64,000 nucleotides of DNA. It comes from JANNMJ01 sp031426455 (lineage in GTDB: Bacteria; Bacteroidota; Bacteroidia; Cytophagales; Hymenobacteraceae). Within the stretch, counting starts at the first letter, position 1. Every line of letters starts with the position of its first letter. The notes below the pieces were generated by a model. It was not told where the DNA came from. It made no database searches and saw only the letters and a program-made list of their open reading frames with translations. The stretch spans positions 1 to 64,000 of the forward strand of contig JANPLI010000154.1 of assembly GCA_031426455.1 (NCBI GenBank), read 5' to 3'. The position numbers and the translations under genes were made by a program. Below are positions 44,178-51,859 of this stretch, piece after piece.

Positions 44178-44236
44178 GCCGGCGGGGAGCACGTCCGCCT
44201 ACAGCGAATCACGCCGACACCGCCCATCTTTGCCCA

Positions 44237-44890
44237 ATGCCCACCCCTCTTGTCATTGTCGGCCACGGCGGCTTTGGCCGGGAAGTGCTGACACTCGTCC
44301 GCCAACTCGGCCCCGATGCTTTTGCGCCGCGCGGCTTCCACGACGATGCCGCCCCCGCTACGCCCCCCGTACTGGGCTTACCCTGGCTCGGCGCCCTGAC
44401 CACGCTGGCAGCCGAAACCCGGCCTACGGCGGTGGCGCTGGGCATCGGCTACCCGGCGCCGCGCCGCACCATCTGGCAGCAGTTGCGGGCTAACCCGGCC
44501 CTCACCTTCCCGATACTGCGGCACCCTACGGTGGCGTGGGCCGCTTTTCAGGAAAATGAAATCGGCGAAGGCAGCATTCTGTGCGAGCAGAGTATCCTGA
44601 CGACCGGCATCCGCCTGGGCCGGTTCGTGCTGCTGAACCTGGGCGTCACCGTCGGCCACGATTGCCAGGTGGCGGACTTCTGCTCGTTGATGCCGCGCGC
44701 CAACCTGGGCGGCGGCGTCGTGCTGGAACACGGGGTGTTCGTGGGCACGGGCGCCACGGTGCTGCCGCGCGTCCGGGTGGGTACGGGGGCCGTGATCGGC
44801 GCTGGGGCCGTCGTGACGCACGATGTGCCGGTGGGGGCTACGATGGCCGGCGTACCGGCGCGGGTAGTCAGCGGGCGCAAAGGGGCTTGA
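44237..44890 (+). CDS. PglD/NeuD-family sugar O/N-acetyltransferase
   Basis: 217 residues. An N-terminal Rossmann-like segment (LVIVGHGGFGREVLTLV) precedes a left-handed beta-helix of hexapeptide repeats (IGEGSILCEQSILTTGIRLG, VLEHGVFVGTGATVLPRV, IGAGAVVTHDVPVGATMAG). The catalytic His is expected in LGVTVGHDCQV. PglD-type enzymes acetylate UDP-4-amino sugars. It follows the PglC-like gene by 59 bases on the same strand. The aminotransferase and dehydratase expected for the pathway are not in the window. Confidence 0.9.
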   Translation: MPTPLVIVGHGGFGREVLTLVRQLGPDAFAPRGFHDDAAPATPPVLGLPWLGALTTLAAETRPTAVALGIGYPAPRRTIWQQLRANPALTFPILRHPTVAWAAFQENEIGEGSILCEQSILTTGIRLGRFVLLNLGVTVGHDCQVADFCSLMPRANLGGGVVLEHGVFVGTGATVLPRVRVGTGAVIGAGAVVTHDVPVGATMAGVPARVVSGRKGA

Positions 44891-45319
44891 AACAGATCAG
44901 CAGTGGTTAGACCGTTAGCTGTCAGGCAAAATCGCCTGAGCAGCCAGCTACCAGTTATAAGCTTCGAGCGGTAAGCCAATCTACTGATAAGCAAGCGAAA
45001 GCCGAAGGGTGAATGCTGCCTGATTGCTTGCCGACCGCCTGAAAATCAGGTCTTACCGCTGATTTGCTGCCTGGGGGCCATCCGGTGCGCCGATGCGCAT
45101 CCGCCGGGCGGCGTAACCCAGGGCCAGCATCGCGCCTCGGAGGCGACCGCAACACTCCCGCAAAGCAGGATCGGGCTTCGCCGGTCGGCCCATATCCGGT
45201 CGGCGAGCATTCCGTAAGCCCTGCAACGTTCTTATTGGCCTACATTGGCCCCGCCCGCAAATGTGCTTTTTTTTGCTTACCTAAACTTGTACCTTTGACG
45301 CCCGATTTGGTGGCCCCTT
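44891..45319. repeat. Intergenic region with AGC-type heptamer repeat and hairpins
   Basis: At 44930-44983 the sequence steps in 7-base words (AGCAGCC, AGCTACC, AGTTATA, AGCTTCG, AGCGGTA, AGCCAAT). It continues into a segment also found at 59517-59575 (+) and, partly, at 51288-51345 (-). The left half (44905-44925) carries complementary words. A further hairpin with CCTGGG/CCCAGG ends spans about 45070-45122. No gene seen. Confidence 0.65.
45290..45297 (+). promoter_or_regulatory. -7 promoter element for the M16 protease gene
   Basis: TACCTTTG is a perfect TAnnTTTG match 22 bases before the ATG. The nearest TTTG (45272-45275) is only 14 bases upstream, so the -33 element is uncertain. Confidence 0.6.
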
Positions 45320-48301
45320 ATGACAAACCCCCGCGCGCTGGCCGTTCTGGCTACGGCGCTGATCCTGATGCAGTGCCGCGCGCCCCAGCCGGCCGCCTCC
45401 CCCAGCCCCGTGCCACCGCCCGCCGCGGTTGCCCCGGCGACGCCCCCCGCGCCAAAAGAATATAAATACGCCGAAGTGCCCGGCGACCCGCTTCGTACCC
45501 GCATCTACACGCTGGCCAACGGCCTAACCGTGTACCTGTCGGACTATAAAAATACGCCCCGGATTCAGACGTATATCGCGGTGCGGGCGGGCTCGAAAAA
45601 CGACCCTCATACCGCTACCGGCCTGGCTCACTATCTGGAACATATCCTGTTCAAGGGGACCAGCAAAATGGGGTCGAAGGACTGGGCGCGCGAAAAACCG
45701 GAACTGGACAAAATCGAGGCGCTCTACAACCTGTACCGCACGAAGACCGACGGAGCCGAACGCAAGCGGCTGTATCATCAGATCGACTCCATCTCCGGCG
45801 TAGCGGCCACGTTCGCCATCGCCAACGAGTATGACAAGCTGATGGGCATCATCGGCGCAAAGGGCACGAACGCCCACACGTCGGTGGAAGAGACGGTCTA
45901 TCAGGAAGATATCCCCGCCAACGAAGTGCAGCGCTGGGCCGAAGCACAGGGCGAACGGTTCCGGGAGCTGACGCCGCGCCTGTTTCACACCGAGCTGGAA
46001 GCGGTGTACGAGGAGAAAAACCGGGGCCTGGATTCCGACGGCAACAAGGAGTTCGAGGCCCTGATGGCGGGCTTGTTTCCGACGCACGAGTACGGCACCC
46101 AGACCACTATCGGCACGATTGAACACCTCAAGAACCCGTCGATCACCGAGATCCGGAAGTACTTCGAGGCGTACTACCGGCCCAACAACGTCGCCATCAC
46201 GATGAGCGGCGACCTGGACCCGGACCGCACCATCCGGATCATCGACGAACAGTTCGGCGCCTGGCAGCCCAACCCGGCGTTGCCCGCCTACACGCCGCCC
46301 GCGGAAGCGCCGCTGACGGCGCCCATCCGCCGGACGGTGCTGGGGCCGGAAGCCGAAAACCTGCTGCTGGGCTTCCGCCTGCCCGGCCAGCTTCACCCGG
46401 ATGCGCCCGCCCTGCGGATGCTCGACCGCCTGCTGATCAATGGCCGCGCCGGGCTGATCGACCTGGACCTGAACCAGCAGCAGAAAGTGCTGGATGGCTT
46501 CGCGGGCACGTTCGCGGCCAACGATTACTCCGTCGAATACCTCGGCGCGGGCCTGCGCACCGGCCAGACGATGGAACAGGCGGAGGCCCTGCTGTTGGGC
46601 GAAATCGAGAAAATCAAGCGGGGCGACTTCCCCGACTGGCTAATGCAGGCCGTAGTGACGAACGAAAAGCTCGCCCAGCAGCGCGCCAACCAAAGTAACG
46701 CGGCCCGCGCTTCGGCGATGTACGACGCCTTTATCGCGCGCCAACCCTGGGCCGACCACGTGCGCGAAGACGAGCGTTTCGCCCAGGTGACGAAACAGCA
46801 GGTCGTGGAAGTGGCAAAAAAATACTTCGGCCCCGGCTACGTGGCCGTGTACAAGCGAACCGGTACCGACCCCAACGCGCAGAAGGTCGATAAGCCCGCC
46901 ATCACGCCCGTACCGGTGAACCGAGGCACGAATTCAGCCTACGCCGAGGCGGTGATGAGCAAACCAGCCCCGGATTTGCAGCCCGTTTTCCTGAACTACG
47001 AGCAGGATATCACGCGGGGCAAACTGGCCTCCGGCGTGCCCGTGCTGATGACGCGCAATGCCGAAAACCAGCTCTTCAACCTGAGCTACCTGATCGAGAC
47101 GGGCACCGGCAACGACCCGCGCCTGGAGCTGGCCGCGCAGTACCTGGAATTTCTGGGCGACGACCGCTACACGGCCGCCCAGTTGCAGCAGGAGTTTTAC
47201 AAGATCGGCTGCTCGTTCAGCGTCAGCGCCGCCGACGACCAGACCACCCTCCGCCTGAGCGGCCCCGACGAGTCGTTCGCGGCCGGCGTGGCCCTATTCG
47301 ACCACTTTCTGCACCACCCGCGCCCGGATGCCGGGGCCCTTAAAAAGCTGGTCGCCACGGAATTGAAGAACCGCGCCGATGCCAAGCTCGACAAAGGCAC
47401 CATTCTGCAAGGGGCGCTGGTGAACTACGCCAAATACGGCCCGCGCAACCCGTTCACCAATATCGTCAAGGAAAAGGAGCTGAAGGCCCTGACGCCGCAA
47501 CAGGTGCTGGCCCAATTACAACGGGTGCTGAGCTACGAACACCGCGTATTCTATTACGGCCCGCGCGAGTTGAGTGCCTTGGCGGCCACGCTCGACCAAC
47601 TCCGGCCGGCTACCGCGGCCAAGCTGGTGCCGCCGCCGCCCGTGAAGGAGTTCGTGGAACGCCCGCTCGACAAACCCGAAGTGCTCTGGGCCAACTACGA
47701 GATGGTGCAGGCCGAACTGGTTTTTCTGACCCGCACCGGGCCCTACGACGCCAAACTGGTGCCCACGGTACGGCTTTATAACGAATATTTCGGCGGCGGA
47801 ATGGGGTCCATCGTATTCCAGGAGCTGCGCGAGTCCAAAGCCCTGGCTTACAGCACATATTCTGCCTACGGCACGGCGGCTAAGCTGGGGCAGAGCGGTT
47901 ACTTGCTGAGTTATATCGGCGCTCAGTCCGACAAACTGCCCGAGGCAATGACCGGAATGGAAACCCTGCTCAACGAGATGCCGCTGGCCGAAGCCAACTT
48001 CGCCAATGCCCGTACCGCTGTGCGCTCCAACATTGCCGCCGAGCGCGTAACCCGCGAAAACATCCTCTTCGCTTACGAGCGCGCCCGCCGGGTGGGTCTC
48101 GATTACGATATCCGGAAGGATATCTACGAACGCGCCGGGACGATGACCTTCGCCGACCTCAAAGACTTCCAACGCCAATACGTGGCCCGCAAACCGCAGG
48201 ACGTGCTGGTGATCGGCGCCCGTAAACGACTGAATCTAAAAGAACTGGCCAAGTACGGCAACGTTCGGGAAGTATCCCTGACGGAGCTTTTTGGCTATTG
48301 A
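45320..48301 (+). CDS. M16-family zinc protease, lipoprotein
   Basis: 993 residues. A lipobox (LILMQC) gives lipidation at C19, then a Pro/Ala-rich linker. The N-terminal half is an active M16 domain with the inverted zinc motif HYLEH (104-108, in GLAHYLEHILFKGT) and the third ligand Glu expected in SVEETVYQED. The C-terminal half is the usual inactive second M16 repeat, lacking HxxEH (LASGVPVLMTRNAENQ, ANYEMVQAELVFL). It probably degrades peptides at the cell envelope. Unusually it is one continuous two-repeat chain; other Bacteroidota often split the halves into two genes. Confidence 0.94.
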   Translation: MTNPRALAVLATALILMQCRAPQPAASPSPVPPPAAVAPATPPAPKEYKYAEVPGDPLRTRIYTLANGLTVYLSDYKNTPRIQTYIAVRAGSKNDPHTATGLAHYLEHILFKGTSKMGSKDWAREKPELDKIEALYNLYRTKTDGAERKRLYHQIDSISGVAATFAIANEYDKLMGIIGAKGTNAHTSVEETVYQEDIPANEVQRWAEAQGERFRELTPRLFHTELEAVYEEKNRGLDSDGNKEFEALMAGLFPTHEYGTQTTIGTIEHLKNPSITEIRKYFEAYYRPNNVAITMSGDLDPDRTIRIIDEQFGAWQPNPALPAYTPPAEAPLTAPIRRTVLGPEAENLLLGFRLPGQLHPDAPALRMLDRLLINGRAGLIDLDLNQQQKVLDGFAGTFAANDYSVEYLGAGLRTGQTMEQAEALLLGEIEKIKRGDFPDWLMQAVVTNEKLAQQRANQSNAARASAMYDAFIARQPWADHVREDERFAQVTKQQVVEVAKKYFGPGYVAVYKRTGTDPNAQKVDKPAITPVPVNRGTNSAYAEAVMSKPAPDLQPVFLNYEQDITRGKLASGVPVLMTRNAENQLFNLSYLIETGTGNDPRLELAAQYLEFLGDDRYTAAQLQQEFYKIGCSFSVSAADDQTTLRLSGPDESFAAGVALFDHFLHHPRPDAGALKKLVATELKNRADAKLDKGTILQGALVNYAKYGPRNPFTNIVKEKELKALTPQQVLAQLQRVLSYEHRVFYYGPRELSALAATLDQLRPATAAKLVPPPPVKEFVERPLDKPEVLWANYEMVQAELVFLTRTGPYDAKLVPTVRLYNEYFGGGMGSIVFQELRESKALAYSTYSAYGTAAKLGQSGYLLSYIGAQSDKLPEAMTGMETLLNEMPLAEANFANARTAVRSNIAAERVTRENILFAYERARRVGLDYDIRKDIYERAGTMTFADLKDFQRQYVARKPQDVLVIGARKRLNLKELAKYGNVREVSLTELFGY

Positions 48302-48397
48302 CCGCCCCCACGGGCCCTTCACGGGCTACTGGCCCCCGCCGGTTTCCGGCGCCTTTTTCCTCCTTCTAACCCAATCGTTCGAACTCGAATTACTGTA

Positions 48398-49663
48398 ATG
48401 GCCGAACAAAAAATCACCATCTCCAAAGGCAAGCTGACGGTGCCGAAGCAGCCCGTCATCCCGTTCATTGAAGGCGACGGCACCGGGCCGGACATTTGGG
48501 CCGCCTCGCAGCGCGTTTTTGATGCCGCCGTGGAGCGCGCCTACGGCGGCGACCGCAAGATTCAGTGGAAGGAAGTGCTGGCCGGCGAGAAAGCCAACCG
48601 CCAGACCGGCAACTGGCTGCCCGCCGAAACGCTGCAAGCCTTCCGCGACTACCTCGTCGGCATCAAGGGCCCCCTCACGACGCCCGTTGGTGGCGGCATT
48701 CGCTCGCTCAACGTGGCGTTGCGCCAGGAGCTGGACCTCTATGCCTGCGTCCGGCCCGTGCGCTGGTTCGAGGGCGTTCCCAGCCCCGTGAAGCGCCCGG
48801 AGCTGACGGATATGGTCATCTTCCGCGAGAACACGGAGGACATCTACGCCGGCATCGAGTATATGTCCGGCACGGCCCAGGCTCAGAAAATGCTGGAATT
48901 TTTGCAGGACGAGATGGGCGTCAAGAAGATCCGGTTTCCGGAAACCTCGTCGTTCGGCATCAAGCCCGTCAGCAAGGAAGGCACGGAGCGCCTGGTGCGC
49001 GCGGCGCTGAAGTACGCCCTGGAACACAAGAAGCCCTCGGTGACGATTGTCCACAAGGGTAATATTATGAAGTTCACGGAAGGCGCCTTCAAAACCTGGG
49101 GTTACGAGGTGGCCGAGAAGGAGTTCGGCTCGAAAGTCTTCACCTGGAATCAGTACGATAAGATCAAGGCGAATATGGGTGAATCGGCGGCGGACGCTAC
49201 GCTGAAAGCGCATATGGCGGCCGGTAAGCTGATCGTCAAGGATTCCATCGCCGATGCTTTCCTGCAACAGATTCTGCTGCGCCCGTCCGACTATTCGGTG
49301 GTGGCAACGCTCAACCTGAACGGCGACTATATCTCCGACTCGCTGGCGGCCATCGTCGGCGGCATCGGCATCGCGCCCGGCGCCAATATCAATTACCTGA
49401 CGGGCCACGCCATCTTCGAGGCCACGCACGGCACGGCACCCAAGTACGCCGGCCAGGATAAGGTAAATCCCGGCTCGGTGATTTTGTCCGGCGCGATGAT
49501 GCTGGAGTATATGGGCTGGACAGAAGCCAGCGCCCTGATCTACAAAGGGCTGGAAGCCGCCATTCTGAACAAGCGCGTTACCTACGACTTCGAGCGCCAG
49601 ATGGAAGGCGCCACGCTGCTCAAAACGAGCGAGTTCGGTACGGAGATCATCAAGAATATGTAG
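48398..49663 (+). CDS. icd: NADP-dependent isocitrate dehydrogenase
   Basis: Oxidatively decarboxylates isocitrate to 2-oxoglutarate in the citric acid cycle. 421 residues, closely resembling the E. coli homodimeric enzyme: PFIEGDGTGPDIW, LTTPVGGGIRSLNVALRQ with S103 equivalent to the E. coli regulatory phosphoserine, LTDMVIFRENTEDIYAGIE, and NLNGDYISDSLAAIVGG. No IDH kinase/phosphatase gene is nearby. A hairpin terminator follows at 49691. Confidence 0.97.
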   Translation: MAEQKITISKGKLTVPKQPVIPFIEGDGTGPDIWAASQRVFDAAVERAYGGDRKIQWKEVLAGEKANRQTGNWLPAETLQAFRDYLVGIKGPLTTPVGGGIRSLNVALRQELDLYACVRPVRWFEGVPSPVKRPELTDMVIFRENTEDIYAGIEYMSGTAQAQKMLEFLQDEMGVKKIRFPETSSFGIKPVSKEGTERLVRAALKYALEHKKPSVTIVHKGNIMKFTEGAFKTWGYEVAEKEFGSKVFTWNQYDKIKANMGESAADATLKAHMAAGKLIVKDSIADAFLQQILLRPSDYSVVATLNLNGDYISDSLAAIVGGIGIAPGANINYLTGHAIFEATHGTAPKYAGQDKVNPGSVILSGAMMLEYMGWTEASALIYKGLEAAILNKRVTYDFERQMEGATLLKTSEFGTEIIKNM

Positions 49664-49690
49664 GACGCGCCAGCACGCAGCCTGCTTTTA

Positions 49691-49736
49691 ACGGAAACGC
49701 CCCGACTGGACTTTGGTCCGGCCGGGGCGTTCCGAT
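49691..49736. terminator. Hairpin between icd and the convergent low-GC operon
   Basis: GGAAACGCCCCG (49693-49704) pairs with CGGGGCGTTCC (about 49723-49733), GC-rich with no T-run. It lies between convergent genes and could stop transcription from both sides. Confidence 0.6.
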
Positions 49737-49745
49737 TAATCCGTC

Positions 49746-50396
49746 TTAGCGTCGCGACAAAGGCGTAAATACGTAATAAACGCTGTAGGAATCGTACTTC
49801 GTGGCGGGCGTTTTATGTTTGTCGAAGAGCGTCCACCCATCCGTCATTGCCCGAAAACCGAAACGGTGAACCGTACCACTGGCGCTGGTGGTGGCCCAAC
49901 CAAAAGCGGCGATGAACGTCCCAAAACCGTAATCGAACTGGTAGTCCGACCGCTGAATATTTCCCGCAGAGTCTTGCGCAATTTGGTATCGGTTCGCAAG
50001 CGCCCCAACAGCCACGCCAATCAAAGGCTCGAGGCGCGACGTGCCGGAGGGATTCATCGGAACAGACCTTGAAAGAAGTAGCGGTACCTGCGCATAGGTA
50101 TCAGCCCGATAAAAGCCGGTTCGCTGATGATCAATCTTATGCTCGCGATACGCGAGTTCAATCGCGGTACTGAGCCGAAGCCCACGTGCATCGGGTTTCG
50201 TCAAAGCGTAGCGCACACTACCTAAAACACCCAACCGAAAAGGCTGGCCAAGGCCGAAAGCCGCGTCATCCAGTTTCGGACGAGCTACCAGTAAATGCAA
50301 TTGCATACCGGATTCCGGCGATAAAGGCTGACTTTCAAGTGCCGGCTGTGCATAAACTCCTTCAGAAAAAAGAAGGAAAAAAAATAAAAATCTCAT
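49746..50396 (-). CDS. Exported beta-rich (outer-membrane-like) protein, third gene of low-GC operon
   Basis: 216 residues with a signal peptide (MRFLFFFLLFSEGVYAQ). The mature part has alternating strands of barrel type (LRLSTAIELAYREHK, YQFDYGFGTFIAAFGWA, VHRFGFRAMTDG) and ends YDSYSVYYVFTPLSRR. No family recognised. It starts 8 bases after the stop of the 117-residue gene, so the two are surely co-transcribed. It is probably the envelope component of the three-gene unit. Confidence 0.75.
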   Translation of the reverse strand: MRFLFFFLLFSEGVYAQPALESQPLSPESGMQLHLLVARPKLDDAAFGLGQPFRLGVLGSVRYALTKPDARGLRLSTAIELAYREHKIDHQRTGFYRADTYAQVPLLLSRSVPMNPSGTSRLEPLIGVAVGALANRYQIAQDSAGNIQRSDYQFDYGFGTFIAAFGWATTSASGTVHRFGFRAMTDGWTLFDKHKTPATKYDSYSVYYVFTPLSRR

Positions 50397-50404
50397 ACAA
50401 TATC

Positions 50405-50758
50405 TTACCCAAACATAAAACTAGCAGCCAGTCCGCAAAGAACCCCTATGAATGGATTTCCCGTGATGAGGCCTGCGAACCCTCCTAACGCATCTATCGT
50501 CTCAACATTTGGCCGGCCCAGTGGCCCAGAAGCATTGTGGATCCAACCATTCCATGGATTTCCGTTGTCCTCAAAAGCATTGCACCAGTAGTTGAGGCTG
50601 CCTTTGGCTATATTTAGAGTGAATTCGATTTCCTGCTTGGCCTCGTCCGCGAGGTCGGTTCTTGCCTGTAATAAAGCTAAGAGTTCTTGTAATAGAAATC
50701 GAGTAGAAGATGCCGCTTTTTCTTCGAGAGAAGGCCTGTTACTAAACAGCAACACCAT
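50405..50758 (-). CDS. Small protein with hydrophobic Gly-rich tail, unknown
   Basis: 117 residues. The N-terminal two thirds are helical and charged (KAASSTRFLLQELLALLQAR, LADEAKQEIEFTLNIAKGSL). A Trp/Asn-rich segment follows (WCNAFEDNGNPWNGWIHN). The last 26 residues are glycine-rich and hydrophobic (LGGFAGLITGNPFIGVLCG), able to insert in a membrane. No signal peptide and no family recognised. It lies between two genes of the same operon, spaced 18 and 8 bases. Local GC is about 42-45% in lines I counted, against roughly 60% around it, and it contains one of the window's four CATG sites (50553). Confidence 0.7.
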   Translation of the reverse strand: MVLLFSNRPSLEEKAASSTRFLLQELLALLQARTDLADEAKQEIEFTLNIAKGSLNYWCNAFEDNGNPWNGWIHNASGPLGRPNVETIDALGGFAGLITGNPFIGVLCGLAASFMFG

Positions 50759-50776
50759 ATCAGACAGAACCTCATA

Positions 50777-51052
50777 TTAAGAAAGGCTGATTTTTTCGTC
50801 ATCTAGCCATTGTTTCAGCGCAGCTATCGGATCAGCAATAATGGGACGAACCAACTTCTCTACTTCTGAGAATGGTAAAGGAGTAAAGTCGCCAGCTCCC
50901 ATAGATTTTGCCGTCGTTTTCACACTTTCGACCATGATATCATAAGCTTCAGCAGGTGAGACTTTGGGAAATCCTTTTGCTTTTGACACCGCATCAAGTG
51001 CCTTGTTGTGGATGGCACCAGAGAGGTGCGCGAGGTTGGGAGTGTTTGCCAT
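50777..51052 (-). CDS. Small soluble protein, first gene of low-GC operon, unknown
   Basis: 91 residues from the ATG at 51052 (MANTPNLAHLSGAIHNKALD); a more distal in-frame start would add 15 residues that overlap the promoter. The protein is helical, without signal peptide or membrane span (VSPAEAYDIMVESVKTTAKS, LVRPIIADPIAALKQWLDD). Not recognised. A perfect -7 element lies 43 bases upstream. It carries a CATG site (50933). Tight spacing to the next two genes marks it as the head of a three-gene operon. Confidence 0.7.
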   Translation of the reverse strand: MANTPNLAHLSGAIHNKALDAVSKAKGFPKVSPAEAYDIMVESVKTTAKSMGAGDFTPLPFSEVEKLVRPIIADPIAALKQWLDDEKISLS

Positions 51053-51094
51053 AATGGTGAAAAACTGAACGTGGAAAAAATTATCTGCCTCAAA

Positions 51095-51102
51095 CAAAGC
51101 TA
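51095..51102 (-). promoter_or_regulatory. -7 element of the low-GC operon
   Basis: On the minus strand this reads TAGCTTTG, a perfect TAnnTTTG. A weak TTTA lies 18 bases upstream of it. The position sets the transcript start just before the ATG at 51052 and excludes the longer in-frame start. Confidence 0.65.
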
Positions 51103-51287
51103 CGTCGTAGCGCTTGACTTTAAACGGGTCTGAACGGCCATTTATTGCGTAGCAGAGAAAAAAATTGGCTTCAGACGCCGCTTAGGTTGACGAGCTGCCC
51201 GTTACCCACGCGGACGATTCCGGACAGGGAGCGTCTCAAGTGATCAACCCAAAATGCCCCCCGCATTTGACTTGCGTCTTTTGCCTC

Positions 51288-51345
51288 TTTATTAGCAGAT
51301 TGGCTTGCCGCCTGAAGTTTGCTGTTTTATAGCTGATTGCTCTTC
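51288..51345 (-). repeat. Dispersed intergenic repeat copy (minus orientation)
   Basis: Read on the minus strand this segment contains AATCAGCTATAAAACAGC and GGCAAGCCAATCTGCT, resembling 44930-45000 and 59517-59560 (shared word AAGCCAATC followed by TGCT or close variants). It lies before the peroxiredoxin gene. The rest of 51103-51380 shows nothing recognisable. Confidence 0.5.
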
Positions 51346-51380
51346 CGCCGCTAACGGCCTTTCGCTCTTTTTTCGACCCA

Positions 51381-51839
51381 ATGCTCGCTGAAGGTACCCT
51401 TGCCCCCGACTTTATTTTGACCGAACAACTGGGCGCCCCCTGGCGCCTCAGTTCCCACCTGGGACAGCCCGTGGTGCTGTTTTTCTACCCGCACAACGCC
51501 ACGCCTGGCTGCAGAGCCGAAGTCTGCGGCTTCCGCGACCAGTACGAAGACTTCCTGGCGCTGGGCGCGGTAGTGGCCGGTGTCAATGCCACCGATGAAG
51601 CCGCGCAGCGCCGTTTTGCCGACGAATTCCGGCTGACGTATCCGCTCCTGGCCGACCCCGGCGGGCGCGTCCGTCGCCTCTACGATGTACCGCGCCTGTA
51701 CGGTTTTCTGCCCTTGCAGGCGCGCGTGACCTACGTGATCGACGGCGAGGGCATCATTCGGCTGGCGTTCAATTCGAACCGCAGTCCGGTCGAACACGTC
51801 GCGCGGGCGTTAGCGACATTGCGCGGGCAATCGACCTAA
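51381..51839 (+). CDS. bcp: Peroxiredoxin, Bcp/PrxQ type
   Basis: 152 residues, a thiol peroxidase that reduces peroxides. The active-site block reads FFYPHNATPGCRAEVCGFRD: peroxidatic C44 and, five residues on, C49 as resolving cysteine in the PrxQ arrangement. The N-terminal LAEGTLAPDFILTEQ and the downstream RRLYDVPRLYGFLPLQARVTYVID also fit. It is convergent with the DUF5686 gene, 20 bases between stops, and sits beside the acquired-looking operon. Confidence 0.95.
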   Translation: MLAEGTLAPDFILTEQLGAPWRLSSHLGQPVVLFFYPHNATPGCRAEVCGFRDQYEDFLALGAVVAGVNATDEAAQRRFADEFRLTYPLLADPGGRVRRLYDVPRLYGFLPLQARVTYVIDGEGIIRLAFNSNRSPVEHVARALATLRGQST

Positions 51840-51859
51840 ACCTACCCGACAGCAACCCC

